Source: Bordetella parapertussis (lineage in GTDB: Bacteria > Pseudomonadota > Gammaproteobacteria > Burkholderiales > Burkholderiaceae_D). Taken from it: a DNA stretch of 26,144 nucleotides. The number at the start of each line of letters is the position of its first letter. Position 1 is the stretch's first letter. Location: NCBI GenBank assembly GCA_945883145.1, contig CAMCXB010000033.1:1-26144 (forward strand), given 5' to 3'. A program made the translations under genes and the position numbers. This document shows positions 13,990 through 22,314 of the stretch, in pieces. Under the pieces are notes generated by a model. That model ran no database searches and was not told where the DNA came from. It was given only the letters and a program-made list of their open reading frames with translations.

Positions 13990-15300
13990 TTAGTCGTCTA
14001 GTTGAGTGTCTATTGCTGGTTCTTTACTAGGAACACCTACTTCAAGTTTTTTTCTTTCAAATACAGCTGCAAAAAATCCATCTGTGTGATGCACATTTGG
14101 CAGCATTTTTAAATACGCATCCATTTGCAAATCAATTTTTTGTTCCGTCATAATTGCTGACATATTCACTAAATGAAAATCTTCATGCACTGCTAAAAAT
14201 TGCTCTGCAATAGCGTCATTTTCTTCATCTAATAAACTACAGGTTGCATACACAAGTCGACCACCTGGCTTCACCAGTCTTGCAGCGCTATGCAAGATAG
14301 AAATTTGTTTTACATTTAGCTCAGCTAAACTTTGCTCAGTCTGGCGCCATTTCACATCTGGATTGCGACGCAAGGTACCTAAACCACTACAAGGTGCATC
14401 AACTAAAACGCGATCAATTTTTCCTGCCAATCGTTTTACCTTAGCATCGTTTTCATGTGCAATCATGACCGGATGTACATTCGAAAGCTGACTGCGTGCC
14501 AAGCGCGGTTTAAGTTTAGCCAGACGCTTTTCTGAAATATCAAAGGCATATAGCCTGCCTGTATTGCGCATCATTGCGCCTAATGCTAATGTCTTACCAC
14601 CCGCACCAGCACAAAAATCTACTACCATCTCACCACGTTTTGCACCCGTGATTTGCGCAAGTAGCTGACTACCTTCATCTTGCACTTCAATCGCACCTTC
14701 TTTAAATAAAGGCATATTTTGTAGTGCAGGTTTTTTTAACAAGCGTAAACCCCATGTTGAGTAAGGCGTTACCGTAGGCTCTAGTCCTGCAACAATTAAA
14801 TCTTGCATCACTTGCTCACGATTCGCCGTCATCATGTTGACGCGTAAATCAAGTGATGCAGATGTGTTTAAAGCATCAATCACATGTAGCGCTTCAACTT
14901 CACCATGTTGTCGAATCAATCGATCAACTATCCAGCTTGGTGTATTCACTCGTATTGCTAAAGGCAATGTATTGCGATCTATCGCCATCACATGCTGCAA
15001 CCAAATTCCTTCTTGTTCGCTTAAACCACCGATTGAATCTGTTCCAACTGAATTTGCCAAACCGAGTAAGGCCATGCGCCGCATTAAAGGGCCTGAACCA
15101 CTTTCAGAAAAATTGGTATACACCGATTTATTACGCAACAAGTTATAAACAGCTTCTGCAATCACACCACGTTCACGCGCGCCTAATCGCGCATGATCTT
15201 TGAAATAACGTGACAACACAACATCTGCTGGACCTGTTAATCGCAATACTTCACGCAATACTTCTTCCGTACTATTCGTTACTGCAGGTGGTAATCTCAC
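13990..15300 (-). CDS. rsmB: RsmB/NOP family rRNA (cytosine-C5) methyltransferase
   Basis: The 436-residue enzyme has the SAM-binding block DFCAGAGGKT (228-237), the motif IV cysteine in DAPCSGLGTLRRNPDVKW (C304), and the motif VI nucleophile in ATCSLLDEEND (C354). It ends with GFFAAVFER. These define m5C RNA methyltransferases of the Sun/RsmB/NOP group; the E. coli enzyme methylates C967 of 16S rRNA. The N-terminal region is shorter and more divergent than the NusB domain of E. coli RsmB, as I recall for many betaproteobacterial versions, so target-site identity is inferred. The GTG start at 15300 has AGAGG seven bases upstream. purN lies 45 bases upstream and the channel gene seven bases downstream. 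Confidence 0.88.
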   Translation of the reverse strand: MRLPPAVTNSTEEVLREVLRLTGPADVVLSRYFKDHARLGARERGVIAEAVYNLLRNKSVYTNFSESGSGPLMRRMALLGLANSVGTDSIGGLSEQEGIWLQHVMAIDRNTLPLAIRVNTPSWIVDRLIRQHGEVEALHVIDALNTSASLDLRVNMMTANREQVMQDLIVAGLEPTVTPYSTWGLRLLKKPALQNMPLFKEGAIEVQDEGSQLLAQITGAKRGEMVVDFCAGAGGKTLALGAMMRNTGRLYAFDISEKRLAKLKPRLARSQLSNVHPVMIAHENDAKVKRLAGKIDRVLVDAPCSGLGTLRRNPDVKWRQTEQSLAELNVKQISILHSAARLVKPGGRLVYATCSLLDEENDAIAEQFLAVHEDFHLVNMSAIMTEQKIDLQMDAYLKMLPNVHHTDGFFAAVFERKKLEVGVPSKEPAIDTQLDD

Positions 15301-15345
15301 GCCTGACCTCTTGCAAATAATTTATGCATAACCCACTATCCTTTG

Positions 15346-15963
15346 TCAGACACCATCACGTACCACTTGGCCGTTTATAAATCGCACACGACCTTCGATA
15401 AAATCTTTTACTGCACGCGGATAAATCACATGCTCTTGCTGCAGTACACGTGCTGCTAATGTGTCTTCCGTATCATCCGGTAAGACAGGCACACTGGCTT
15501 GTTCAATAATAGGACCGTGATCTAAATCAGGTGTCACAAAATGTACTGTTGCACCATGTGTTTTGTCACCAGATTCCAAAGCACGCTTATGCGTAGCCAG
15601 ACCTGGGAAAGCAGGTAATAGTGAAGGATGAATATTTAACAAGCGTCCTTGATAGTGCAACACGAACTCTGCGGTGAGTATGCGCATGAAACCTGCCAAC
15701 ACCACTAGATCGGGTCGATAACTATCAATCACGCGCATTAATTCCGTGTCAAAGGCTACTCGATCTGCATACTGCTGATGATCTACCACTGCAGTTGCAA
15801 TCCCAGATTCTCCAGCAGTGCTTAAGCCACCTGCATTGGGACGATTACTAATGACAGCAGCCATCGTCACTGGCCATTGCTCTGCTTTAGCCACTTCTAA
15901 AATAGCCTGCATGTTACTGCCACGACCAGAGATTAAGATCACAATGCGTTTCATAGTGCGCAT
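15346..15963 (-). CDS. purN: Phosphoribosylglycinamide formyltransferase
   Basis: PurN transfers a formyl group from 10-formyl-THF to GAR in purine synthesis. The substrate-phosphate loop is SGRGSNMQA (12-20). The catalytic trio is visible as N110 and H112 (LLNIHPSLLPAFPG) and D148 (DLDHGPII). The 205-residue length is normal. Two ATGs (15963 and 15954) are possible; the second gives the common MKRIVILISGRGSN start, and neither has a good Shine-Dalgarno. A 7-bp hairpin lies directly upstream of the first ATG. It heads the transcript to rsmB and the channel gene. Confidence 0.96.
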   Translation of the reverse strand: MRTMKRIVILISGRGSNMQAILEVAKAEQWPVTMAAVISNRPNAGGLSTAGESGIATAVVDHQQYADRVAFDTELMRVIDSYRPDLVVLAGFMRILTAEFVLHYQGRLLNIHPSLLPAFPGLATHKRALESGDKTHGATVHFVTPDLDHGPIIEQASVPVLPDDTEDTLAARVLQQEHVIYPRAVKDFIEGRVRFINGQVVRDGV

Positions 15964-15966
15964 TTT

Positions 15967-15984
15967 ACCAGTGCACTCACTGGT
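15967..15984 (-). promoter_or_regulatory. Hairpin directly upstream of the purN start
   Basis: On the minus strand ACCAGTG pairs perfectly with CACTGGT around an AGTG loop, three bases before the purN ATG. It covers the place where a ribosome binding site would be. It may lower or regulate initiation. No purine-repressor operator match is claimed. Confidence 0.4.
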
Positions 15985-16016
15985 CTCTACATAGGAATAA
16001 GGAGAAATTCGGCACG

Positions 16017-16035
16017 CTAGCTCTTATGGAGCTAG
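16017..16035. other. Stem-loop between the barstar gene and purN
   Basis: CTAGCTC (16017-16023) pairs with GAGCTAG (16029-16035) around a five-base loop, 19 bases after the barstar stop. No T-tract follows on the minus strand, so it is at best a weak terminator or a message-end stabiliser. Confidence 0.3.
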
Positions 16036-16054
16036 AGGTCTAGAGTAGGACTTT

Positions 16055-16519
16055 TTATTGGAAAGAAAAGAAAACGCGGAACGGGATTTTTTTCTCACTC
16101 CAAAAATCCGCTGCATCACGAAACACGTCTAATAAATTTTCACGCGCCTCTTTATCGAATTTTTGGGTATTCGGTAACTGTTCCAAGACGACTAAAAATC
16201 CTGGTTGCTCACCTGCTTTATGAAAAACATTGGTCAGGCAATCGGAGAGTGCATCGTAATTCTTACCAAAGTTTTTTGGAATAAGAAAAGATTCAGCTAT
16301 CGCAGATAAAACCTGCTGACGCGTCTGCGCATGCGCGCAATGCGCATACAAGAAGTGCTGTTCCATACGAGTAGCTTCCGCCTGAAGTTCAGTGACGCGG
16401 AATGCACGAATAGACTGCACCACATTACGCGGAACTGTCGTCAACAACCCAACCGTTGGGCTAGATTCTTGAGTCTCTTCCTCGCGCAGGTGCTGAGCGT
16501 TGAGCATATAAATATTCAC
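16055..16519 (-). CDS. Barstar-family protein (RNase inhibitor fold), orphan
   Basis: The 154-residue protein has the barstar-family core in its C-terminal 100 residues. NFGKNYDALSDCLTNV matches the helix that caps the barnase active site, followed by GFLVVLEQLP and ENLLDVFRDAADFW, and a final strand PFRVFFSF. Barstar inhibits the secreted RNase barnase inside the producing cell. No barnase-like RNase gene lies beside it; the upstream 300 bases contain no remnant. An N-terminal extension (about 50 residues, TVPRNVVQSIRAFRV) is shared, as I recall, by betaproteobacterial homologs. The start is either GTG 16519 or ATG 16507; neither has a strong binding site. With no partner seen, it may neutralise foreign RNases or do something else. 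Confidence 0.82.
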   Translation of the reverse strand: MNIYMLNAQHLREEETQESSPTVGLLTTVPRNVVQSIRAFRVTELQAEATRMEQHFLYAHCAHAQTRQQVLSAIAESFLIPKNFGKNYDALSDCLTNVFHKAGEQPGFLVVLEQLPNTQKFDKEARENLLDVFRDAADFWSEKKIPFRVFFSFQ

Positions 16520-16821
16520 GGTATTCTTAAAACAATTAGCAGGAAAACTAGTTTACGCATTAGCTTTTTGTAAACAATTATTAACACTAAAAAGGGTCAA
16601 TCCAAGTTTACTGACTTCACACTAAAAAATGATTTCTAGCAATGTGAAATCATACTCGTCCTTTGGCTAGCACAAAACCCCCCATGATCGATCAGAAGCC
16701 GCTCGCATCGATACTAAATTTGCAATAATTATTTTAAAATCTGCGAATACACATCCATAATTTATTAATTTCACTTAATTAGATGAAATTAAGTAAATTT
16801 TTATTCTATGGATTTAACTAC
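16520..16821. other. AT-rich intergenic region between patatin and barstar genes
   Basis: About 300 non-coding bases lie between two leftward genes. They hold a candidate terminator for the patatin transcript (16624-16653) and an AT-only dyad (ACTTAATT/AATTAAGT, 16773-16794) without a T-tract on the minus strand. The barstar promoter is presumably here, but no clear -35/-10 pair was found. No RNase remnant or RNA gene was seen. Confidence 0.5.
16624..16653 (-). terminator. Candidate terminator of the patatin-like gene
   Basis: Read on the minus strand, ATGATTTC pairs perfectly with GAAATCAT around a nine-base loop and is followed by a T-run (complement of A24-A29 at 16624-16629). The stem is AT-rich, so strength is doubtful. 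It lies about 170 bases after the patatin stop. Confidence 0.45.
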
Positions 16822-18069
16822 TTAATTGCTGCCTACCAGCTCAGTTTTGGCTGAAAAGTCTGTTATTTCGCTTAAGTCCACTCCGAAAAATTCTAAAACC
16901 TCAGATTTACGCGCATAGGTATCGCGCTGACCTAGTTCTATCAAGGCATTGGTGTAACTACTCTCAAACAAGAGATAAGAAGCGAGCGCCGCTCCACGAC
17001 GCTCGGTGGCACCAATCGCGGAGAGCAGCGTTCGTATTGGCAGGGGCAAGCTATGAATATGGCGGCTCGCAATCAACTCTAAAGGCTGTGAAGGCGTGAT
17101 AGCTAAAAACTCCACCGGACGTAAAGCGGAGGTTTGTAACTGCTCTGGCGTCAAGACAGACAGGGTATTGTTAATCCTACCTAGTCTTTCTAGATCAACT
17201 GATAAACTATCAAGAAAAATACTCGACATCGCATGTCCCGCAATTTGCGCCAAACTGGGATAACCAGAAAAAGGCGCGAGATCGGGACGCGCTCCACCAA
17301 TGTGACCACCACCTATGACTAATAATTTACTGGCACCCAAATGAATAGCCGGCGATAGCGGCGCCAACTCACGCATAGAACCATCACCAAAATATTCACA
17401 GCGATCATTGCAATACAAAGGCACTGCTGGAAAAATCAAAGGAATCGCTGACGAGGCAAGCAAATGATCAATACTGATTTGCTGTTGAATCGCATGTCTA
17501 TGGGTACGACTCCAATTCGGAATCTCATGCGCCGATTGATAAAACGTCATGTGATAACCGGCAGTGTAAGACGAGGCAGAAACAGCCAGCGCATGTAAAA
17601 CACCACTCTCTAAAGCTGCATCCAAGCGCGGTAAATCTAGCATGCGATGCAAGAGCGTAATTAAGGGGCCGTTATCTAATAATGAGTTAGGCGGATTGGC
17701 ATGCCACTTACGTAACAGCCAACCAAAGGACAACAGTGAGAGCCAGCGCGCACCGGATCGAATCACACCAAATGAATCGGCACGATACACCTGCTCGACT
17801 TCGAAATGTCGCCACACATCCACTAAACGTGTGACGCTCTCTTCAAAATTATCCGCACGACAGGCAAATGCCGTGGCATTAATAGCACCGGCTGAAGTAC
17901 CGGAAACAATATCAAAGGGATTTTTTTTAGCTGGCCAACCATGCGCACTCAGCAAAGCAAGAATCGCTTGCAAAACGCCCACTTGATATGCTCCACGGGC
18001 GCCACCACCGGTCAGGAAAAGACCGGTTTTGTGATGGGCTTTGGAATGGGTTTTCAAATTAGAAGACAT
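16822..18069 (-). CDS. Patatin-like phospholipase
   Basis: The 415-residue protein has the patatin Ser-Asp dyad. The oxyanion glycine loop is GGGARGAYQVG (21-31), the nucleophile elbow GTSAG holds Ser59, and the catalytic Asp229 lies in GDGS. No signal peptide is visible, so it is probably cytosolic or loosely membrane-bound. Patatins hydrolyse acyl ester bonds of phospholipids or neutral lipids. The size and N-terminal catalytic domain fit bacterial patatin-domain proteins; the C-terminal 130 residues are not recognised. The ATG at 18069 lies inside a hairpin that also covers its AAGG ribosome-binding sequence, suggesting control of translation. Substrate is unknown. Confidence 0.92.
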   Translation of the reverse strand: MSSNLKTHSKAHHKTGLFLTGGGARGAYQVGVLQAILALLSAHGWPAKKNPFDIVSGTSAGAINATAFACRADNFEESVTRLVDVWRHFEVEQVYRADSFGVIRSGARWLSLLSFGWLLRKWHANPPNSLLDNGPLITLLHRMLDLPRLDAALESGVLHALAVSASSYTAGYHMTFYQSAHEIPNWSRTHRHAIQQQISIDHLLASSAIPLIFPAVPLYCNDRCEYFGDGSMRELAPLSPAIHLGASKLLVIGGGHIGGARPDLAPFSGYPSLAQIAGHAMSSIFLDSLSVDLERLGRINNTLSVLTPEQLQTSALRPVEFLAITPSQPLELIASRHIHSLPLPIRTLLSAIGATERRGAALASYLLFESSYTNALIELGQRDTYARKSEVLEFFGVDLSEITDFSAKTELVGSN

Positions 18070-18097
18070 ACCTTACCTTAACCGACAGCAAGGTATG
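18067..18097 (-). promoter_or_regulatory. Hairpin sequestering the patatin start codon and SD
   Basis: On the minus strand CATACCTT (18097-18090) pairs perfectly with AAGGTATG (18074-18067), whose last three bases are the ATG. The 15-base loop ends in a second AAGGT copy that can pair with the same ACCTT in an alternative register. Both the ribosome-binding purines and the start codon would be hidden. It could be a translational switch or thermosensor. Confidence 0.45.
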
Positions 18098-18169
18098 ATT
18101 ACAAGTTCATCGATGCACTATTGTCAAAATTACGCAACTTTAGATACACCAACAAAATCACTCCATAGC

Positions 18170-18928
18170 TTATTTAGGTTGCATACGAATCGCACCATCC
18201 AGACGTATGGTTTCACCATTCAGCATCACGTTTTCAATAATGGTTTTTGCGAGATGTGCATACTCTGCAGGCTTACCCAGACGTGGTGGGAACGGCACCA
18301 TACGACCTAAAGCATCTTGTACTTCTTGCGGCATGCCTAACAACATCGGTGTTTCAAAAATCCCTGGCGCAATCGTCATGACACGGATACCACTACGCGA
18401 TAAATCACGTGCCATAGGCAAAGTTAAACCCACCACAGCCGCTTTTGAAGAACCGTAAGCAGCTTGTCCGATTTGACCATCATACGCAGCAACCGATGCC
18501 GTATTAATGATGACACCTCTTTCACCAGAAGCATTTGCTTCACCATCTTGCATCGCAGCTGCTGCAAGACGTGACATATTAAATGTACCTACTAAATTAA
18601 TATTCACCACACGTTGAAAAACGTCGAGCGGATGAGGACCATCTTTACCCACTGTTTTGACTGCAGGCGCAACACCAGCACAATTTACTAAGCCTACTAA
18701 TCTACCCATAGACTGCGCAGCAGCGACCACAGCTAATCCATCTGCTTCGGAAGTGACATCACACTTTAAAAATTTTCCGTGTAATTGCGCTGCTAGTTTT
18801 TCACCTGCTTCAACTTGTACATCAGCCAACACAACCTTACCGCCATTTTCTATGATCATGTGTGCTGTAGCAGCGCCTAAACCAGAAGCACCACCTGTGA
18901 TGATGAATACATTATTTTTTATTTCCAT
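18170..18928 (-). CDS. SDR dehydrogenase, 3-hydroxyacyl-CoA dehydrogenase type-2-like
   Basis: The 252-residue protein is a classical short-chain dehydrogenase. The NAD-binding loop is TGGASGLG (11-18), with NCAG at 82-85 and the catalytic set N111, S145, Y158 and K162 (YGSSK). The tail FETPMLLGMPQEVQDALG and FPPRLGKPAEYAHLAKTIIE closely resembles type-2 3-hydroxyacyl-CoA dehydrogenases (HSD17B10 group). Those act in short/branched acyl-CoA oxidation such as isoleucine breakdown. GGAG five bases before the ATG at 18928 sets the start; an upstream extension to 18988 runs toward the hppA terminator and is rejected. It has no close same-strand partner, since hppA upstream is closed by a terminator. 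Confidence 0.9.
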   Translation of the reverse strand: MEIKNNVFIITGGASGLGAATAHMIIENGGKVVLADVQVEAGEKLAAQLHGKFLKCDVTSEADGLAVVAAAQSMGRLVGLVNCAGVAPAVKTVGKDGPHPLDVFQRVVNINLVGTFNMSRLAAAAMQDGEANASGERGVIINTASVAAYDGQIGQAAYGSSKAAVVGLTLPMARDLSRSGIRVMTIAPGIFETPMLLGMPQEVQDALGRMVPFPPRLGKPAEYAHLAKTIIENVMLNGETIRLDGAIRMQPK

Positions 18929-18992
18929 TATTTCTCCAGACTGAATAAATGAACACCACCTACTACAATTAAAACACGAATCAAACAACCAT

Positions 18993-19020
18993 AGAAAAAG
19001 CAGCCTAAGCTGCTTTTTCT
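18993..19020. terminator. Strong bidirectional terminator after hppA
   Basis: AGAAAAAGCAGC (18993-19004) pairs perfectly with GCTGCTTTTTCT (19009-19020) around a CTAA tetraloop, giving a 12-bp stem with a T-tract on either strand. It lies 17 bases after the hppA stop and separates it from the SDR gene. Confidence 0.92.
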
Positions 19021-19036
19021 CTAAGCGATAAAAAGA

Positions 19037-21100
19037 TTAGCCAAGCATACCGCTACTTGATAGTAGTGGAACAATTAGCAAGGCCACAATGTTGATAATC
19101 TTAATCAGCGGATTAACAGCAGGACCTGCTGTATCTTTATAAGGATCACCAACTGTATCACCTGTTACTGCAGCTTTATGTGCTTCACTACCCTTGCCGC
19201 CGTGATGACCATCTTCAATATATTTTTTCGCATTGTCCCATGCACCACCACCAGTACACATGGAAATCGCAACGAATAAACCAGTGACGATAGTACCCAT
19301 TAACAAACCACCCAGGGCTTTTGGTCCCAACACCAGACCAACAACAATCGGCACCACCACAGGCAAGAGTGAAGGAATCATCATTTCTTTAATTGCCGAT
19401 GCAGTCAGCATATCTACTGCTTTGCCATATTCAGGCTTAGCAGTTCCTTGCATGATGCCAGGGATTTCACGGAATTGACGACGAACTTCTTCCACCACTG
19501 AGCCTGCTGCACGACCCACTGCTTCCATGGCCATCGCACCAAACAAGAAGGGAATTAAGCCACCGATAAAGAGTCCTACAATCACCATAGGATCAGATAA
19601 ATCAAAGTCAGTTGAAATACCGCGATCTTTTAAAGCATGTGTATAGTCAGCAAACAAAACCAAAGCAGCTAGGCCTGCTGAACCAATTGCATAACCTTTG
19701 GTCACAGCTTTCGTAGTGTTACCAACCGCATCTAATGGATCAGTAATATCACGCACGCTATCTGGCAAATTCGCCATCTCTGCGATACCACCGGCATTAT
19801 CTGTAATAGGACCATAGGCATCGAGTGCAACGATAATGCCTGCCATTGATAACATCGCCGTCGCTGCAATTGCAATGCCATATAAACCTGCCATGGTGTA
19901 GGAAGCTAAGATACCCGCACAGACAAACAAGACTGGCCATGCAGTTGATTTCATCGAGATACCAATACCTGCAATGATGTTAGTTGCATGTCCAGTCGTA
20001 GAAGCCTGAGCGATATGTTTAACAGGCGCAAAGTCAGTGCCTGTGTAGTACTCCGTAATCCATACCATCGCAGCGGTTAACACCAGACCCACCACACAAG
20101 AGCCAAACAAGCCCATTGCCGATACAGTCTTATCACCCACCATGGTTAAGGGTTCAGGGAATATATATACAGTCACAAAATAAAATGCGACTAAAGATAA
20201 AAGTCCTGAAACAATCAGCCCACGATATAAAGCGGGCATGACATTGCGCATCTCAGGCTTAGCTTTAACAAAGGAAACACCAATGATAGAAGCAATGATA
20301 GACACACCACCTAAGATCAGCGGATAGATAATCGCAGCACCCGGAGCAGATACCACCATCAGTGCACCTAAAGCCATGGTGGCAATCAAAGTCACTGCAT
20401 AGGTTTCAAATAAGTCTGCTGCCATACCTGCACAGTCACCTACATTATCACCGACGTTATCTGCAATCACAGCTGGATTACGTGGATCATCTTCTGGAAT
20501 ACCGGCTTCTACTTTACCTACTAAGTCCGCACCGACATCTGCACCTTTAGTGAAAATACCGCCACCTAAACGCGCAAAGATGGAAATCAGTGAAGAGCCA
20601 AAGGCAAAGCCAAGAAGGGGTTTTAATGTTACTGAATCAGGCGTTGCTAAACCACCAATCAGGTAAGTAAAAATCGACACGCCTAACAAACCAAGGCCCA
20701 CTACTAACATACCCGTGATAGCACCACCACGAAACGCTACATCTAGTGCAGGCCCGATACCATGCGTAGCTGCTTGTGCCGTACGTACATTTGCACGCAC
20801 CGACACATTCATGCCTATGAAACCGCAAGCACCAGACAACACAGCCCCTAATACAAAACCTGCTGCTGTTTTTGTATCAAGAAATACTGCAATCAAAATC
20901 GTCAAAATCACACCGACGATAGCAATCGTACGATATTGACGAGCTAGATAAGCTGCAGCGCCTTGCTGAATTGCATTTGCGATTTCTTGCATACGCGGAT
21001 TACCAGCATCCTGAGCAAGAATCCAACTGCGAGAAATGAGACCATAGATAACGGCGATTAAACCGCACACTACAGCAAACCATAAACCTGTTGAAGCCAT
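19037..21100 (-). CDS. hppA: K+-independent H+-translocating membrane pyrophosphatase
   Basis: The 687-residue protein has the length and about 15-16 membrane segments of M-PPases. The pyrophosphate site is DVGADLVGKVE (188-198) followed by PEDDPRNPAVIADNVGDNVGD. GNTTKA at 460-465 has Lys464, the residue that marks K+-independent, H+-pumping enzymes (K+-dependent ones have Ala there). It hydrolyses PPi to pump protons out across the inner membrane, saving energy under stress. A strong GGGGAG site precedes the ATG at 21100. It has a long C-depleted leader and a strong terminator, so it looks like a single-gene transcript. adk upstream ends in its own terminator. Confidence 0.97.
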   Translation of the reverse strand: MASTGLWFAVVCGLIAVIYGLISRSWILAQDAGNPRMQEIANAIQQGAAAYLARQYRTIAIVGVILTILIAVFLDTKTAAGFVLGAVLSGACGFIGMNVSVRANVRTAQAATHGIGPALDVAFRGGAITGMLVVGLGLLGVSIFTYLIGGLATPDSVTLKPLLGFAFGSSLISIFARLGGGIFTKGADVGADLVGKVEAGIPEDDPRNPAVIADNVGDNVGDCAGMAADLFETYAVTLIATMALGALMVVSAPGAAIIYPLILGGVSIIASIIGVSFVKAKPEMRNVMPALYRGLIVSGLLSLVAFYFVTVYIFPEPLTMVGDKTVSAMGLFGSCVVGLVLTAAMVWITEYYTGTDFAPVKHIAQASTTGHATNIIAGIGISMKSTAWPVLFVCAGILASYTMAGLYGIAIAATAMLSMAGIIVALDAYGPITDNAGGIAEMANLPDSVRDITDPLDAVGNTTKAVTKGYAIGSAGLAALVLFADYTHALKDRGISTDFDLSDPMVIVGLFIGGLIPFLFGAMAMEAVGRAAGSVVEEVRRQFREIPGIMQGTAKPEYGKAVDMLTASAIKEMMIPSLLPVVVPIVVGLVLGPKALGGLLMGTIVTGLFVAISMCTGGGAWDNAKKYIEDGHHGGKGSEAHKAAVTGDTVGDPYKDTAGPAVNPLIKIINIVALLIVPLLSSSGMLG

Positions 21101-21423
21101 ATGTCTCCCCTCAAATATATAACACCAGTTTTAACTTCTTTATTAACTGCTTATGAAGCTACTTATACAACTACTTAGTACGAATAACAAACTTCACCAA
21201 CTATATCAACTACACCAACCTCTCTAATTTATATATCGCCACTCTAGTCTGAATACCTACGCAAAAATCTTTGCATCAAACCATCTCCTCTATGATCTGC
21301 CACAACAAAGTAACAATCTACTGCAACAACTTCAATCTACGTTATGCCATTCACTGAGTTGAAAAAAAACGGACCAGAGTCCGCTTTAGTCATTCCATAT
21401 CGCAGCTCAAAACAAAAGAAAAA
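21101..21423. other. hppA leader region, strongly C-depleted in sense orientation
   Basis: The 323 bases between adk and hppA hold the adk terminator and presumably the hppA promoter and 5' UTR. On the plus strand I count 19 G against 65 C in 21121-21360, so the hppA-sense RNA is G-rich and almost free of C. TAGTTG recurs three times in the sense strand (within 21160-21222). No reading frame or confident promoter was seen. Confidence 0.6.
21362..21383 (-). terminator. Rho-independent terminator of adk
   Basis: On the minus strand CGGAC-TCTG-GTCCG is followed directly by eight T residues (complement of A at 21362-21369). It lies about 40 bases after the adk stop. Confidence 0.8.
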
Positions 21424-22080
21424 TTATTCACTTAAGGCCGCAAAAGCACTATCCCTAATCACATCAACAGGACCCACACCTGCAATCTTGCGATATTTTG
21501 GCGCACCTGGTTTACCTGAAGTCGCCCAATCGTTGTAATAACCTACTAATAATTTTGTTTGTCCGTGATACACCTCGAGACGTTTTTTCACTGTCTCTTC
21601 ACGATCATCATCACGCTGAATTAACTCTTCACCCGTTACATCATCTTTACCTGCAACCTTAGGTGGATTAAAGGTCACATGATACGTACGACCTGACGCA
21701 GTATGAACACGACGACCACTCATACGTTCAATAATGGATGAATCTGGTACATCGATTTCCAATACATAATCAATCAACACACCAGCATCTTTCATTGCAT
21801 CGGCTTGCGGCAATGTACGTGGAAAACCATCAAACAAATAACCACTCGCACAATCTGGCTCTTTCAGACGATCTTTCACCAATCCAATGATAATGTCATC
21901 CGACACCAAGCCACCTGCATCCATTACCTTCTTTGCAGCCAAACCCATAGGCGTACCTGCTTTTACAGCAGCACGTAACATGTCACCCGTAGAGATTTGG
22001 GGAATATTGAAATGTTCTTTGATAAACGCCGCTTGCGTACCTTTACCCGCACCCGGTGCCCCCAATAAAATCAACCGCAT
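21424..22080 (-). CDS. adk: Adenylate kinase
   Basis: The 218-residue enzyme interconverts AMP + ATP and 2 ADP. It has the P-loop GAPGAGKG (7-14), STGDMLRAA (30-38) for AMP binding, FDGFPRT (83-89), and a long-form LID domain (about 122-159) without zinc cysteines. The LID includes TYHVTFNPP and VTGEELIQRDDDREE. AAGGA precedes the ATG at 22080. A terminator follows. In many Burkholderiales adk follows kdsB; here an aldehyde dehydrogenase lies upstream instead, 234 bases away, so adk likely has its own promoter there. Confidence 0.97.
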   Translation of the reverse strand: MRLILLGAPGAGKGTQAAFIKEHFNIPQISTGDMLRAAVKAGTPMGLAAKKVMDAGGLVSDDIIIGLVKDRLKEPDCASGYLFDGFPRTLPQADAMKDAGVLIDYVLEIDVPDSSIIERMSGRRVHTASGRTYHVTFNPPKVAGKDDVTGEELIQRDDDREETVKKRLEVYHGQTKLLVGYYNDWATSGKPGAPKYRKIAGVGPVDVIRDSAFAALSE

Positions 22081-22314
22081 TATTTTTCCTTATTTTTAAT
22101 CTTGTTCACGCTGACCTAGCATGGGTGATGAAGAATGTCTCCCCTTAGTCAGCATGAGCCATCTCAGACAACCAATAGCTCGTCCACAACTTACCACAGA
22201 ATTTTGCACGTCTAGGAACGTGGGAGCAAGCCTAAAAAGCCTAAACTCGCTCCAGAGCATGCAATCTGAGAGAGTAATGAATTAAATCAGGGACTTAGCG
22301 AAAGTGACTAGATC

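Noticed and set aside
16773..16794. ACTTAATT/AATTAAGT dyad followed by T-rich sequence on the plus strand, as a terminator.
   Set aside because: The stem is almost all A-T, and both flanking genes run on the minus strand, where no T-tract follows.
18929..18988. Upstream extension of the SDR protein by 20 residues.
   Set aside because: GGAG is placed correctly for the ATG at 18928, which gives the standard SDR N-terminus; the extension is not family-like.
22229..22255. Imperfect GGAGC/GCTCC dyad between gabD and adk as a gabD terminator.
   Set aside because: The loop is long, one pair is a wobble, and no T-tract follows on the minus strand.
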